DNA of 64,000 nt, from assembly GCF_028682475.1 (NCBI RefSeq), contig NZ_JANHLE010000001.1, positions 62,001 to 126,000 on the forward strand, written 5' to 3'. The notes beneath the pieces were generated by a model that made no database searches, was not told where the DNA came from, and worked only from the letters and a program-made list of their open reading frames with translations. Below, in pieces: positions 55,735-64,000 of this stretch. Made by a program: the position numbers and the translations under genes. Each line of letters begins with the position of its first letter. Position 1 is the first letter of the stretch. This DNA comes from Pseudomonas putida (lineage in GTDB: Bacteria > Pseudomonadota > Gammaproteobacteria > Pseudomonadales > Pseudomonadaceae).

Positions 55735-56838
55735 ATGAAGCCGATCCGCTGCTTACCCCTGGCCCTGACCGCGTTGCTGTGCGCGGCAGGCGTTCAGGCG
55801 GGAGAAACCGCCACACCCAGCGTGCACATCTACAACTGGTACGACTACATCGCGCCGAACACCACCAAGGAATTCCAGCAGGCCTCGGGCATCGCCCCGG
55901 TTTATGACGTGTTCGACAACAGCGACGTGATGCAAGGCAAGTTGATGGCCGGGCGCAGCGGCTATGACGTGGTGTTCGCCAGCGGCGACCTGCTGCCCAA
56001 CCTGATCAAGGCCGGCGTGCTGGCCGAGCTGGATCGCAGCCAGTTGCCCAACTTCCCCCACCTCGATCCGCAGATGCTCGCCAAGCTGCAGAGCAACGAT
56101 CCCGGCAATCGCTACGCCGCTCCGTATATGTGGGGCACCACCGGCATCGGTTACGACCAGGACAAGGTCAAAGCCTTGCTCGGTGAGCAGGCGCCTGTGG
56201 ACTCCTGGGCATTGATCTTCGATGAAGCCAACCTGGCCAAACTGAGCGAATGCGGGGTGGCCATGCTCGATGCCCCCAACGAGATCATCCCCATCGCCCT
56301 GCACTACCTGGGCCTGCCCTACAACAGCAAGAACCCGGACGACTACCGCAAGGCCGAAGCGTTGCTGCTCAAGCTGCGCCCGCATATTCGCTACTTCGAC
56401 TCCTCGCGGTTCATCTCCGATCTGGCCAACGGCAATGTCTGCGTGGTACTGGGGTGGTCTGGCGGGGTGTTCGAGGCCAAGCTCAGCGCCGAGAATGCCG
56501 GCAACGGCCGCCAGCTGCGCTACAGCATTCCCCGCGAAGGGGCGCCAATGTGGCTGGAGAACATGGTGCTGCTCAAGCAAGCGCCGAATCCGCAGCAAGG
56601 CCTGGCATTCATCAACTACATGCTCAGGCCCGAGGTCATCGCCGCCTCGACCAATTACCTGGGCTACCCGAATGCCAACAAGGATGCGACCGATCTGGTC
56701 GATACCAACATCCGCGACAACCCCACGGTATACCCGCCGCAAGCGGTGCTCGACACCCTGTTCCCGCTCGAGCCCTTGCCGCTCAAGCTCGAGCGGGTAC
56801 GCACCCGGGTGTGGAGCCAGGTCAAGAGCGGCAGTTGA
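55735..56838 (+). CDS. polyamine-type ABC transporter substrate-binding protein
   Basis: 367 residues with a signal peptide (LALTALLCAAGVQA). The PotF/SpuD fold is clear: VHIYNWYDYIAPNTTKEFQ, YDVVFASGDLLPNLI, YMWGTTGIGYD, and ARPE-like YMLRPEVIA. It binds putrescine, spermidine or a related amine in the periplasm. No permease or ATPase genes are adjacent, so it works with components encoded elsewhere. It lies 37 bases after the amidase gene and is probably co-transcribed. Confidence 0.9.
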   Translation: MKPIRCLPLALTALLCAAGVQAGETATPSVHIYNWYDYIAPNTTKEFQQASGIAPVYDVFDNSDVMQGKLMAGRSGYDVVFASGDLLPNLIKAGVLAELDRSQLPNFPHLDPQMLAKLQSNDPGNRYAAPYMWGTTGIGYDQDKVKALLGEQAPVDSWALIFDEANLAKLSECGVAMLDAPNEIIPIALHYLGLPYNSKNPDDYRKAEALLLKLRPHIRYFDSSRFISDLANGNVCVVLGWSGGVFEAKLSAENAGNGRQLRYSIPREGAPMWLENMVLLKQAPNPQQGLAFINYMLRPEVIAASTNYLGYPNANKDATDLVDTNIRDNPTVYPPQAVLDTLFPLEPLPLKLERVRTRVWSQVKSGS

Positions 56839-56844
56839 TCAGCC

Positions 56845-57432
56845 TCAGTCTTCCAGTGGCTTGGGCGGTGGCAGCGGCTTGGCCGGCTTGGCCGGCTTGG
56901 CCGGTTTGGCGGGTTTTGCCGGTTTGCCATCTTTAGCCGGCGTGGTGGCGGCCTGCTTCTGCTCCGCCACGGTTGGCGCGACGATGGCTTTTTCTTCAGC
57001 CGGCAAGGCGTCTACCGCGTCGAAAATCGCCTTCGGTTCGACGGTACCGGTGTGTGCGATCCGATGCTGTACGCCATCCTTGCCCACCAGCACCACCGGC
57101 GTAACGACAGTGTCGGCGGCACTGAACCTGAACTGACGGATCAGCGCCATGGTGGTCTGCTGGTCGAGGTCCTTGCCTTCGCGTTTGCCCATCATCCCGG
57201 CAATGCTGTACAGCACCAGGTTGCGCTCCTGGAACGCCGCCTTGGTGGCCGGATCTTCCAGCGCCTTGTTCAGAGCGCGCAGGGTCGGGTCCGCAGTACT
57301 GGGCGCAATGACAATCAAGGGACGGGCCTTGTACAGATCCAGGTCCAGCGGTTGGGGATCACTGTTGTCGGCGAAGACGGGGCCGGCAACGATGGCCAGC
57401 AAGGTGGCAAAGGTCAGTGACCGTACGCGCAT
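56845..57432 (-). CDS. DUF4174 protein with Lys-Pro-Ala tail
   Basis: 195 residues, secreted (signal LTFATLLAIVAGPVFA). The DUF4174 domain covers about 25-140: RPLIVIAPSTADPTLRALN, ERNLVLYSIAG, TPVVLVGKDGVQ. It then has a low-complexity tail of repeated KPA units ending LPPPKPLED. The start at 57432 gives AAGGAG a 6-base spacing. The thioredoxin-like domain has no CxxC. Function unknown. Confidence 0.8.
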   Translation of the reverse strand: MRVRSLTFATLLAIVAGPVFADNSDPQPLDLDLYKARPLIVIAPSTADPTLRALNKALEDPATKAAFQERNLVLYSIAGMMGKREGKDLDQQTTMALIRQFRFSAADTVVTPVVLVGKDGVQHRIAHTGTVEPKAIFDAVDALPAEEKAIVAPTVAEQKQAATTPAKDGKPAKPAKPAKPAKPAKPLPPPKPLED

Positions 57433-57653
57433 GCGCATCTCCTTCAAATTCCATGCATCAAAGACTACAGATCGCGACGAAAGATCCGAGGTGCGAGCCT
57501 AAACTACAGGACGAAATCCGTGGACAGCTCAAAGGTAACTTCCCATTTCCATGTAAGGCCTTGGGCGTGTCCAGAACAGGCTGACATCTGAATCTGAGGA
57601 TAGCTGAAGGCTGTCAGCCACGCCTGCCCCTGCCGCTACTGAAGGACCGGACC

Positions 57654-58154
57654 ATGAGCGTTGTCGATACCTTGCTGTTGTTGCTGATCCTGGCCACGGC
57701 CCTGGGTTGTGGCCTGATGGGAGGGCTGTTCTTCGCCTTCTCCAACTTCGTCATGAAAGCACTGGAACGTATCCCGGAGAACAGTGCCGTGACGGCCATG
57801 CAGTCAATCAATCAGGTGGTGCTCAACCGCTTGTTCCTGGCCTTGTTTCTTGGCACGGCGCTGACCTGCGTCGGTTTGCTGATCTGGGCTTACCAGCGCT
57901 GGCCACTACCCGGCAGTTTGTGCATGGCAATTGGTAGCGGCCTGTACCTGGTAGGCAATATCGTCGTGACGATGCTGTTCAACGTGCCGAAAAACCAGGC
58001 GCTGGCCCGCCTCGACCCGGCCAGCAGCGAGGCGGCAGCAGCGTGGCACCGTTATGTACCGAGCTGGAATCGCTGGAATCATGTGCGCACGGTCACCGCG
58101 ATTGCTGCGGCGGCGTGGTTGATGCTGGCGTTGGGCTTGATTCGCGGCGGGTAG
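57654..58154 (+). CDS. DUF1772 (anthrone-oxygenase-like) membrane protein
   Basis: 166 residues with four hydrophobic spans (LLLLLILATALGCGLMGGLFF, LFLALFLGTALTCVGLLIW, SLCMAIGSGLYLVGNIVV, TVTAIAAAAWLMLALGLI). NVPKNQALA and WNRWNHVRT are the family's conserved polar blocks. Fungal relatives oxidise anthrones; the role of bacterial members is unclear. AAGGA precedes the ATG. Convergent with polB, 7 bases apart. Confidence 0.82.
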   Translation: MSVVDTLLLLLILATALGCGLMGGLFFAFSNFVMKALERIPENSAVTAMQSINQVVLNRLFLALFLGTALTCVGLLIWAYQRWPLPGSLCMAIGSGLYLVGNIVVTMLFNVPKNQALARLDPASSEAAAAWHRYVPSWNRWNHVRTVTAIAAAAWLMLALGLIRGG

Positions 58155-58161
58155 GAGCGGG

Positions 58162-60522
58162 TTAGAACAGGCCCATCTGCTTATCGATCAACGCTGTAAA
58201 GTCATCCTGCACAAACGGCAGGATGGCATCGGCCACCGGCTGCAGTTGCCGGGTCAGGTAGTGGTCGTAGTCGATGGCTGAATGCCGGGTCTCCAACGGC
58301 TCGGGGCCGGCCACGGTGATCACATAGCTGATCCAGCCACCGTTCTGGTACTGCCGGGGCCGGCCCTGGCGCTGATTGAAGTCGTCAGCCATGCGCGCCG
58401 CCCGTACATGCGGCGGCACGTTGCGTTGATAGTCGGCCAGTGGCCGACGCAGACGCTTGCGATAGATCAGCAACTCATCCAGCTCCCCGGCCAGGGTTTG
58501 GCGCACAAATTCACGCACATAGGCCTGGTAGGGCTGACGCCGAAAGATCCGCTCGTACAGCGCCTGCTGAAACTGCCGGGCCAGCGGCGACCAGTCGGTG
58601 CGCACACTTTCCAGTCCCTTGTAGACCATCTCTTCGTGTCCGTCGCCACGCTGGACCAGCCCCGCGTAACGCTTCTTGCTGCCCTCTTCGGCGCCACGGA
58701 TGGTCGGCATCAGGAACCGTTTGTAGTGGGTTTCGTACTGCAGTTCCAGGGCACTGTCGAGGTCGTAGCTGTCGCGCAAATGCTCACGCCACCACTGGTT
58801 GACCTGCTGCACCAGACGCCGGCCGATGGCGTCGGCATCGGCCTCGCTGTGAGCGCCCTTGAGCCAGACGAAAGTGGAGTCGGTGTCGCCATAGATCACC
58901 GCATAGCCCTGGGCCTCGATCAGCTCACGGGTGCGGCGCATGATCTCGTGGCCACGCAGGGTGATCGATGAAGCCAGGCGTGGATCGAAGAAGCGGCATC
59001 CGCTGGAACCCAGCACGCCGTAGAACGCATTCATGATGATCTTCAACGCCTGCGACAGCGGCGCGTTATGTTCGCGCTTGGCCGTCTCGCGCCCTTGCCA
59101 GACCCGCTCGACAATCGCTGGCAGACAGTGATGGCTGCGGGAAAAGCGCGCACCGCGAAAGCCGGGTACCGATGTATCGTCACCCGGCTCGCGCAGGCCC
59201 TCGATCAAACCCAGCGGGTCGATGAGGAAGGTGCGGATGATCGAGGGATACAGGCTCTTGTAATCCAGCACCAGCACCGACTCGTACAAGCCCGGCCGCG
59301 AATCCATGACAAAGCCGCCGGGGCTGGCTTCATCGGGCCGCTCGCCCTGGTTCGGCGCAACAAAGCCCTGACGGTGCATCAGGGGGATGTACAGGTGGCA
59401 AAATGCAGCAACCGAACCGCCGCTACGGTCGGCTGGCAGGCCGGTGACCGTGGCCCGCTCCAGCAGGAAGGTGAGCAGCTCGGTCTTGGCAAAAATGCGC
59501 GTGACCAGTTCGCAGTCCTTGAGGTTGTAGCGCGCCAGGGCCGGCTTGTCCTCGGCGAACATGCGGTTGATTTCGTCCATGCGCTGGTACGGCGTGTCGA
59601 TCGCCTTGCCCTCGCCGAGCAGGGTCTGGGCGACGTTCTCCAGGCTGAACGAAGGGAAGCTCCAGGTCGCCGAGCGCAACGCCTCGATACCGTCGATGAT
59701 CAAACGCCCGCTGGCCCCGGCAAAAAAGTGCGCACGGCTGCCATGCTCGCGCCATTCCATTGGCTCACCTTCACGTCCCAGGCACAGCGGGACCTGCAGT
59801 TGCTGGGCGTGTGCCTGGAGCACGCGCAGGTCGAACTGCACCAGGTTCCAGCCAATGATCGCATCGGGATCGTGCAGCGCCAGCCAGTGGTTCAAGCGCT
59901 CCAGCAATTGCGCGCGGGTGTCGCAATACTCAAGGTCGAAGTCGATACCAGTGGCGTCGCCGTTGGCCGGGCCAAGCATGTATACCTGGCGCTGACCACA
60001 GCCTTCCAGGGCAATGGAATACAACTCGCCGCGCTCGGTGGTTTCGATGTCCAGCGACACCAGTTTGAGCTTTGGGCGGTAGTCGGGAGCTGGTTTCAGC
60101 TGGGCGTCCAGCAATACACCCTGTTCGTCCGGCGTGCCACTGAAGCTGACCGGGGCGGTGATGAACCGCTCCATCAGGTAGCGCTCGGGCGGACGGATGT
60201 CAGCTTCGTAAACCTGCACCCCGGCAGCGCGCAGGCGCTTCTCCAGCTGGATCAACTGGCGATGCTGACGGCAGTACAGGCCCAGCACAGGTCGTTGCTC
60301 GAAGTCGCGCAACTCAAGTGGCCGCAGCTCGACTCCACGCTCACCCCGCAGCACCGCCTGTGCTTGCTGACGGTAGGCTACGGGGATAAAGGCTACAGAG
60401 GTTTGCAGCGGCAAGCGCAGGCGACGTGGGCCCTGATCGGTGGCCAGCCAGAACTCGACGCAGGTGCCTGCCGGGGTATCGCGCCAATGCCGGGTCAGGA
60501 CAAAGCCCTGCTGTAACTCCAC
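58162..60522 (-). CDS. polB: DNA polymerase II (family B)
   Basis: 786 residues. The 3'-5' exonuclease motifs begin [12 protein letters not shown] (Exo I), with [14 protein letters not shown] (Exo II). Polymerase motifs are [13 protein letters not shown] (A), [13 protein letters not shown] (B) and [13 protein letters not shown] (C). It serves in replication restart and translesion synthesis under the SOS response. The start codon is GTG, 8 bases after GAGG. No LexA box was confirmed in the short 42-base upstream gap. Confidence 0.96.
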   Translation of the reverse strand: MELQQGFVLTRHWRDTPAGTCVEFWLATDQGPRRLRLPLQTSVAFIPVAYRQQAQAVLRGERGVELRPLELRDFEQRPVLGLYCRQHRQLIQLEKRLRAAGVQVYEADIRPPERYLMERFITAPVSFSGTPDEQGVLLDAQLKPAPDYRPKLKLVSLDIETTERGELYSIALEGCGQRQVYMLGPANGDATGIDFDLEYCDTRAQLLERLNHWLALHDPDAIIGWNLVQFDLRVLQAHAQQLQVPLCLGREGEPMEWREHGSRAHFFAGASGRLIIDGIEALRSATWSFPSFSLENVAQTLLGEGKAIDTPYQRMDEINRMFAEDKPALARYNLKDCELVTRIFAKTELLTFLLERATVTGLPADRSGGSVAAFCHLYIPLMHRQGFVAPNQGERPDEASPGGFVMDSRPGLYESVLVLDYKSLYPSIIRTFLIDPLGLIEGLREPGDDTSVPGFRGARFSRSHHCLPAIVERVWQGRETAKREHNAPLSQALKIIMNAFYGVLGSSGCRFFDPRLASSITLRGHEIMRRTRELIEAQGYAVIYGDTDSTFVWLKGAHSEADADAIGRRLVQQVNQWWREHLRDSYDLDSALELQYETHYKRFLMPTIRGAEEGSKKRYAGLVQRGDGHEEMVYKGLESVRTDWSPLARQFQQALYERIFRRQPYQAYVREFVRQTLAGELDELLIYRKRLRRPLADYQRNVPPHVRAARMADDFNQRQGRPRQYQNGGWISYVITVAGPEPLETRHSAIDYDHYLTRQLQPVADAILPFVQDDFTALIDKQMGLF

Positions 60523-60564
60523 CGCTGCAACCTCGAAATATCCTGTCTGAGCAGCGATTCTACC

Positions 60565-61779
60565 TTAGCCAACCACCCGCGCGCCCGGCACAAAACCATG
60601 ACGATGGGCGCGACTGGCAATCAGCAAGGCCACGCTGATCAACAGCAACACTACCCAGGTGAAACTGCCCACTCCCCAGAAGTTCAGCAACAACCCACCG
60701 AGCAGGCCGCCCGCGGCGATGGCCAGGTTCCACACGGTCACGATCAACGACTGGGCGACATCGGCCCCCTCTCCTGCGGCGTCGGCGCTGGCGGTCTGCA
60801 ATAAGGTTGGTGCACCACCGTACGTCAGGCCCCAGAGCGCTACGCTGACAAACACCAGCAGCGCCGACTGACCGACCAACCCCAGCACCAGTGCCACCGT
60901 GGCAAAACCGACCAGGCTCCACAGCACCAGGCTGCGCAAGTGCCGGTCGACCCAGGTCCCCACCAGAGCGATACCGGCCAGGGCGGCGATGCCGAATGTC
61001 AGCAGCACCAGGTCGGTACTCGCGGCCAACCCCGCAGCAGCAAGAAACGGCACGATATAGGTGTACAGCACGTTATGGGCCAGGACCCACGTGAGAATCA
61101 CCAACAGAACCGCCACTACTCCTGGCGTACGCAACACCTGGCTGACACGCGGGCGCTGGCCCGGCTTGTGGCCGTCAAAGTCCGGCACCTTGCACAGCAC
61201 CCAGGCAACCAGCCCTAGAGTTGCAACCGAGACCAGGGCAAAGGTATTGCGCCAGCCGATCAGTTCTCCCAGCCAGGTACCGGCCGGCACCCCCAGCGAC
61301 AGGGCGACTGGCGCACCGATCATTGCCACCGCCATGGCCCGGCCTTGTTGCGCCGGGCTGACCATGCGCCGCGCATGCCCGGCGATCACCCCCCAGGCCA
61401 GGCCTGCGGCGACGCCGGTCATGAAGCGCGCCGCCAGGGTCAGCAGGTAGGACTGCGACAAGGCCGTCAAGGTGTTGAACAGTAAAAAGCCGACAATCGC
61501 CAGCAACAACACCGGACGCCGCCAGCCTTGAGTCAGGGTCACCAGCGGAATGGCGGTGAGCAACGAGCCCAGGGCATACACCGTGACCAATTGCCCGGCC
61601 ATGGCCTCGCTGATCTGCATACCGGCCGAGATCTGCCCAAGCAGCCCGGCGGGCAAGGTTTCGCTGAGGATGGCAATGAAGCCGGTCATGGCCAGGGCCA
61701 ACAAACCACTGAGCGGTAGCGGTTGCTCGACAATTTCCGGGGCTGGCGGGGCGGCGGCTGTGCAACTCATCTGAGTCAT
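60565..61779 (-). CDS. MFS exporter, DHA1 family
   Basis: 404 residues with about twelve membrane spans. DHA1-type features include LSETLPAGLLGQIS in span 1, YALGSLLTAIP, and the motif-C-like GAPVALSLGVPAGTWLG in span 5. Relatives (AraJ/NepI/YdhP) export sugars, nucleosides or drugs; the substrate is unknown. GGAG precedes the ATG. Divergent from the LysR regulator at 61894, its likely controller. Confidence 0.88.
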   Translation of the reverse strand: MTQMSCTAAAPPAPEIVEQPLPLSGLLALAMTGFIAILSETLPAGLLGQISAGMQISEAMAGQLVTVYALGSLLTAIPLVTLTQGWRRPVLLLAIVGFLLFNTLTALSQSYLLTLAARFMTGVAAGLAWGVIAGHARRMVSPAQQGRAMAVAMIGAPVALSLGVPAGTWLGELIGWRNTFALVSVATLGLVAWVLCKVPDFDGHKPGQRPRVSQVLRTPGVVAVLLVILTWVLAHNVLYTYIVPFLAAAGLAASTDLVLLTFGIAALAGIALVGTWVDRHLRSLVLWSLVGFATVALVLGLVGQSALLVFVSVALWGLTYGGAPTLLQTASADAAGEGADVAQSLIVTVWNLAIAAGGLLGGLLLNFWGVGSFTWVVLLLISVALLIASRAHRHGFVPGARVVG

Positions 61780-61893
61780 GGTGAAACTCCTGGGTAAAAG
61801 ACCAGGGCAACCTTACGGGCGGCGGCTACTACGGATAAAGACGGGTAGTATTCCGCACATCCAGGACACAGATGTCCGCAATAGGAGTGCCAG

Positions 61894-62808
61894 GTGGATA
61901 GCCTCAATGGATTCGTAGTGTTTGTCCGGGTTGCCGAAACCCGCAGCTTCGTCGCCGCCGCCCAGTCGCTGGGAGTAAGTGCCTCGGCCATTGGCAAACG
62001 CGTGGCGCGTCTGGAAGCGCGCCTGGGCGTGCGCCTGTTTCACCGCAGCACCCGCAGTATCACCCTCACTGCCGAGGGTATGATGTTTCTCGACCGCAGC
62101 CAGCGCATCCTTGCCGAAATCGAAGCCACCGAGCTTGAGCTGTTGCAGGCCAATCAAACGCCGCGCGGCCGCCTGCGGATCAGCTTGCCGCAGGTCACGG
62201 CCCTGGTGATGCCGGCCTTGAGTGAATTCATGGCGCTGTACCCGGAGATTGAGCTGGACCTGGATTTCAGCGACCGCATGGTCGATATCATCGGCGAAGG
62301 GTTCGATGTGGTAATGCGCGGTGGTACGCCGTCGGACTCACGCCTGAAGGCGAAATTTCTCGGCCATTTCCACCATCTGCTGGTGGCGTCGCCCGGCTAC
62401 CTGCAACGCTGCGGTACCCCACTCCACCCTGACGAGCTGAGCCGCCACACCTGCCTGCACTATCGCTTCCCCAGCAGCGGCAAGCTCGAGCGCTGGCCGC
62501 TACGCCGTGAAGAGCCCGAGCGCGACTATGAGATCCCGGTGTCGATGGTCTGCAACCATGTCGAGACCCGGATCTGCTTTGCCATGCGCGACCGTGGCAT
62601 CACCTGCCTGCCGGATTTCACCGTGCGTCAGCAATTGGCCAAGGGTGAGCTGGTCACCGTGCTCGACGATTACCTGGAACGGCGCGGTAGTTTCTACCTG
62701 CTGTGGCCGTCCGGTCGGCAGATGCCGCCACGCTTGCGGGTGTTCATCGACTTCATGGCCGAGCGGCTGTTTGCTGAACACGAGCGCTACACGCCGCACA
62801 GCTATTAG
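61894..62808 (+). CDS. LysR-family transcriptional regulator
   Basis: 304 residues. The winged HTH is at the N-terminus (FVVFVRVAETRSFVAAAQSLGVSASAIGKRVARLE over about 7-41), followed by a LysR substrate-binding domain of the DsdA/AaeR-like class (RLRISLPQV, FDVVMRGG). The start is GTG behind AGGAG. It shares a 114-base promoter region with the MFS exporter and probably controls it. It overlaps the next, convergent LysR gene by 4 bases. Confidence 0.92.
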   Translation: MDSLNGFVVFVRVAETRSFVAAAQSLGVSASAIGKRVARLEARLGVRLFHRSTRSITLTAEGMMFLDRSQRILAEIEATELELLQANQTPRGRLRISLPQVTALVMPALSEFMALYPEIELDLDFSDRMVDIIGEGFDVVMRGGTPSDSRLKAKFLGHFHHLLVASPGYLQRCGTPLHPDELSRHTCLHYRFPSSGKLERWPLRREEPERDYEIPVSMVCNHVETRICFAMRDRGITCLPDFTVRQQLAKGELVTVLDDYLERRGSFYLLWPSGRQMPPRLRVFIDFMAERLFAEHERYTPHSY

Positions 62809-63725
62809 TCATACAAATAATCAACTCCGTGCAAGGGTGCTTGCGGCACCCGGGCACACAGAAATTCCCCCAGCGCCCGCACCTGCCGAGCCTGGGGGCT
62901 GGACCTTGGCCAGGTCAGGTAGTAGCTCTCTGCCGTGGCCACAGCCTGGGGAAAGGGCATGACCAACCGACCGCTGTCGAGCTCGCCCTGCGCCAGCAGC
63001 AAATCGACCACGGCGATGCCCGCACCTTGCCGGGCAGCGCTGATACCCTGGTCGAGGGTGTCGAACAGCTGGCCACGGTCGATCGTCACCTGCGCTGCAC
63101 CCAGGCGCGTCAGCCAGCGCCGCCAGTCGCGACGGTCCGCCGAGGCATGCACCAGCTCAAAGCGGTTCAAGCTGTTCAGGTCCTGCGCAGCAACAGCCTG
63201 GTGGTCCGGGCTGCACACCGGTACCAACCACTCATCAAAAAGCCTGAGGCTATCGACCTCAGCGGCAAATCGCCCGTCAGCCAGGAGAATGGCGGCCTCG
63301 AAAGGTTCACTGTAGAAATCGACGTGATCGATATCCATCCACACACTGGACAACTGAACACGGCTGGCTGCGTCCTGCAGGCGAAACTGCTCAAGCACCT
63401 TCAGCAACCAGCGCATGGTCAGGGTCGATGGCGCCTTCAGGCGAATGCAATTGCGGTCCTGTTTAAGCAGGCCGCAGGCATTTTCGATGATCTTGAACCC
63501 GACTTTCAGTTCCTGAGCCAGCAAGCGTCCCGATTCGGTGAGCGACAGTTTCGGGCCGCGGCGCTCGAACAATGCGCAGTCGAACAAGTCCTCGAGTGTC
63601 TTGATGTGGTGGCTGATAGCCCCCTGAGTCAGCGCCATTTCCTGGGCCGCCCGGGTAAAGGAGCCATAGCGCGCCGCCACTTCGAAAGCCCGCAGGGCCT
63701 GCAGCGCTGGAATTCGTTCGGACAT
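62805..63725 (-). CDS. LysR-family regulator, GcvA-like
   Basis: 306 residues from MSERIPALQALRAFEVAARY. The HTH continues SFTRAAQEMALTQGAISHHIKTLE, and LFERRGPKLSLTESGR is typical of the GcvA/AmpR subgroup. The effector domain contains LRLFDEWLVPVCSP and DQGISAARQGAGIAVVD. No strong Shine-Dalgarno is visible; an ATG two codons earlier (63731) is equally possible. It is divergent from the LysE-family gene and may regulate it. Confidence 0.9.
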   Translation of the reverse strand: MSERIPALQALRAFEVAARYGSFTRAAQEMALTQGAISHHIKTLEDLFDCALFERRGPKLSLTESGRLLAQELKVGFKIIENACGLLKQDRNCIRLKAPSTLTMRWLLKVLEQFRLQDAASRVQLSSVWMDIDHVDFYSEPFEAAILLADGRFAAEVDSLRLFDEWLVPVCSPDHQAVAAQDLNSLNRFELVHASADRRDWRRWLTRLGAAQVTIDRGQLFDTLDQGISAARQGAGIAVVDLLLAQGELDSGRLVMPFPQAVATAESYYLTWPRSSPQARQVRALGEFLCARVPQAPLHGVDYLYD

Positions 63726-63838
63726 GGTCATTCGCAAGCATGAGTAGAACTAATAGAAAGCCATAGCAACAGGCGTTTTACAAGGCTGGGAGGGCTGTCG
63801 AGAATGCCCGGCCACCTCCCTGTTGCTGAGCGCTATCG

Positions 63839-64000
63839 ATGAACACCGCACTGCTTTTGACCTATGCATTGACCGTCACGCTGTTGATCGCCACGCCGGG
63901 GCCGGTGGTCGCCCTGGTCGTCAACACCGCCGCAAGCGCCGGTCGCCGCCAGGCCCTGCTGACCGCCATCGGTACCAACGGCGCTTCGCTGGTATTGATT
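63839..64000 (+). CDS. LysE/RhtB-family exporter, N-terminal part
   Basis: Partial: 54 residues run to the window edge. The start MNTALLLTYALTVTLLIATPGP has the span-1 ATPGP motif of LysE/RhtB exporters, followed by VVNTAASAGRRQALLTAIGTNGA, the conserved GxxxGxxxxxG-like loop. The family exports amino acids. It is divergent from the GcvA-like regulator, a common pairing. Confidence 0.85.
   Translation, partial: MNTALLLTYALTVTLLIATPGPVVALVVNTAASAGRRQALLTAIGTNGASLVLI

Overview
The window comes from a Pseudomonas chromosome. The evidence is the gacA-uvrC-pgsA-tRNA-Gly block with a TTG-started GacA, Pseudomonas-type REP repeats (gtgggagcgggcttgccccgc), a set of alginate genes, a DUF3077-type small protein, an NEL/dermonecrotic-type giant protein, and uniformly high GC with a few AT-rich patches. 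No CRISPR array, rRNA or intact transposase was seen.

Layout. 1-7.7 kb: an outer-membrane beta-barrel, then a LuxC-like acyl-CoA reductase and a LuxE-like acyl-protein synthetase, with a zinc alcohol dehydrogenase downstream and a divergent iron-type alcohol dehydrogenase. Together these look like an acid-to-aldehyde-to-alcohol module with no luciferase. A structured leader and a DUF3077-type gene follow. 7.7-10.3 kb: etfBA and a metallo-beta-lactamase-fold protein with degraded metal motifs. 10.6-17.7 kb: a stand-alone autoinducer-binding domain, a 1517-residue leucine-rich-repeat/NEL protein, a membrane protein and a secreted RNase T2. 18.0-29.6 kb: an accessory island with an Ig-like surface protein and a 2577-residue RHS protein. 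It lies between two imperfect direct repeats and ends in a decayed tyrosine integrase next to tRNA-Gly(GCC). 29.7-33.4 kb: core genes pgsA, uvrC, gacA and an XRE regulator.

34.0-48.3 kb is the standout: an eleven-gene alginate-type polysaccharide cluster. It has recognisable AlgD, Alg8, Alg44, AlgI and AlgJ/AlgX/AlgF/AlgL/AlgE/AlgG-like proteins and a Sel1/TPR-type AlgK-like protein. The order is D-8-44-K-E-I-J-F-X-L-G instead of the classical D-8-44-K-E-G-X-L-I-J-F-A, algA is absent, several members are very divergent, and the AlgG-like protein has DVRD in place of the catalytic DPHD. I read it as a second, alginate-like exopolysaccharide system, controlled by c-di-GMP through Alg44 and probably making an O-acetylated polyuronate with little or no guluronate.

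48.3-64 kb is mostly core metabolism: a GNAT acetyltransferase, a REPIN, DUF488, a PiT phosphate transporter, an unrecognised two-gene lipoprotein/helical-protein operon, a sulfite reductase with DUF934, a nitrilase-family amidase, a polyamine-type binding protein, DUF4174, DUF1772, DNA polymerase II, an MFS exporter with a divergent LysR regulator, a second LysR regulator and the start of a LysE-family exporter.
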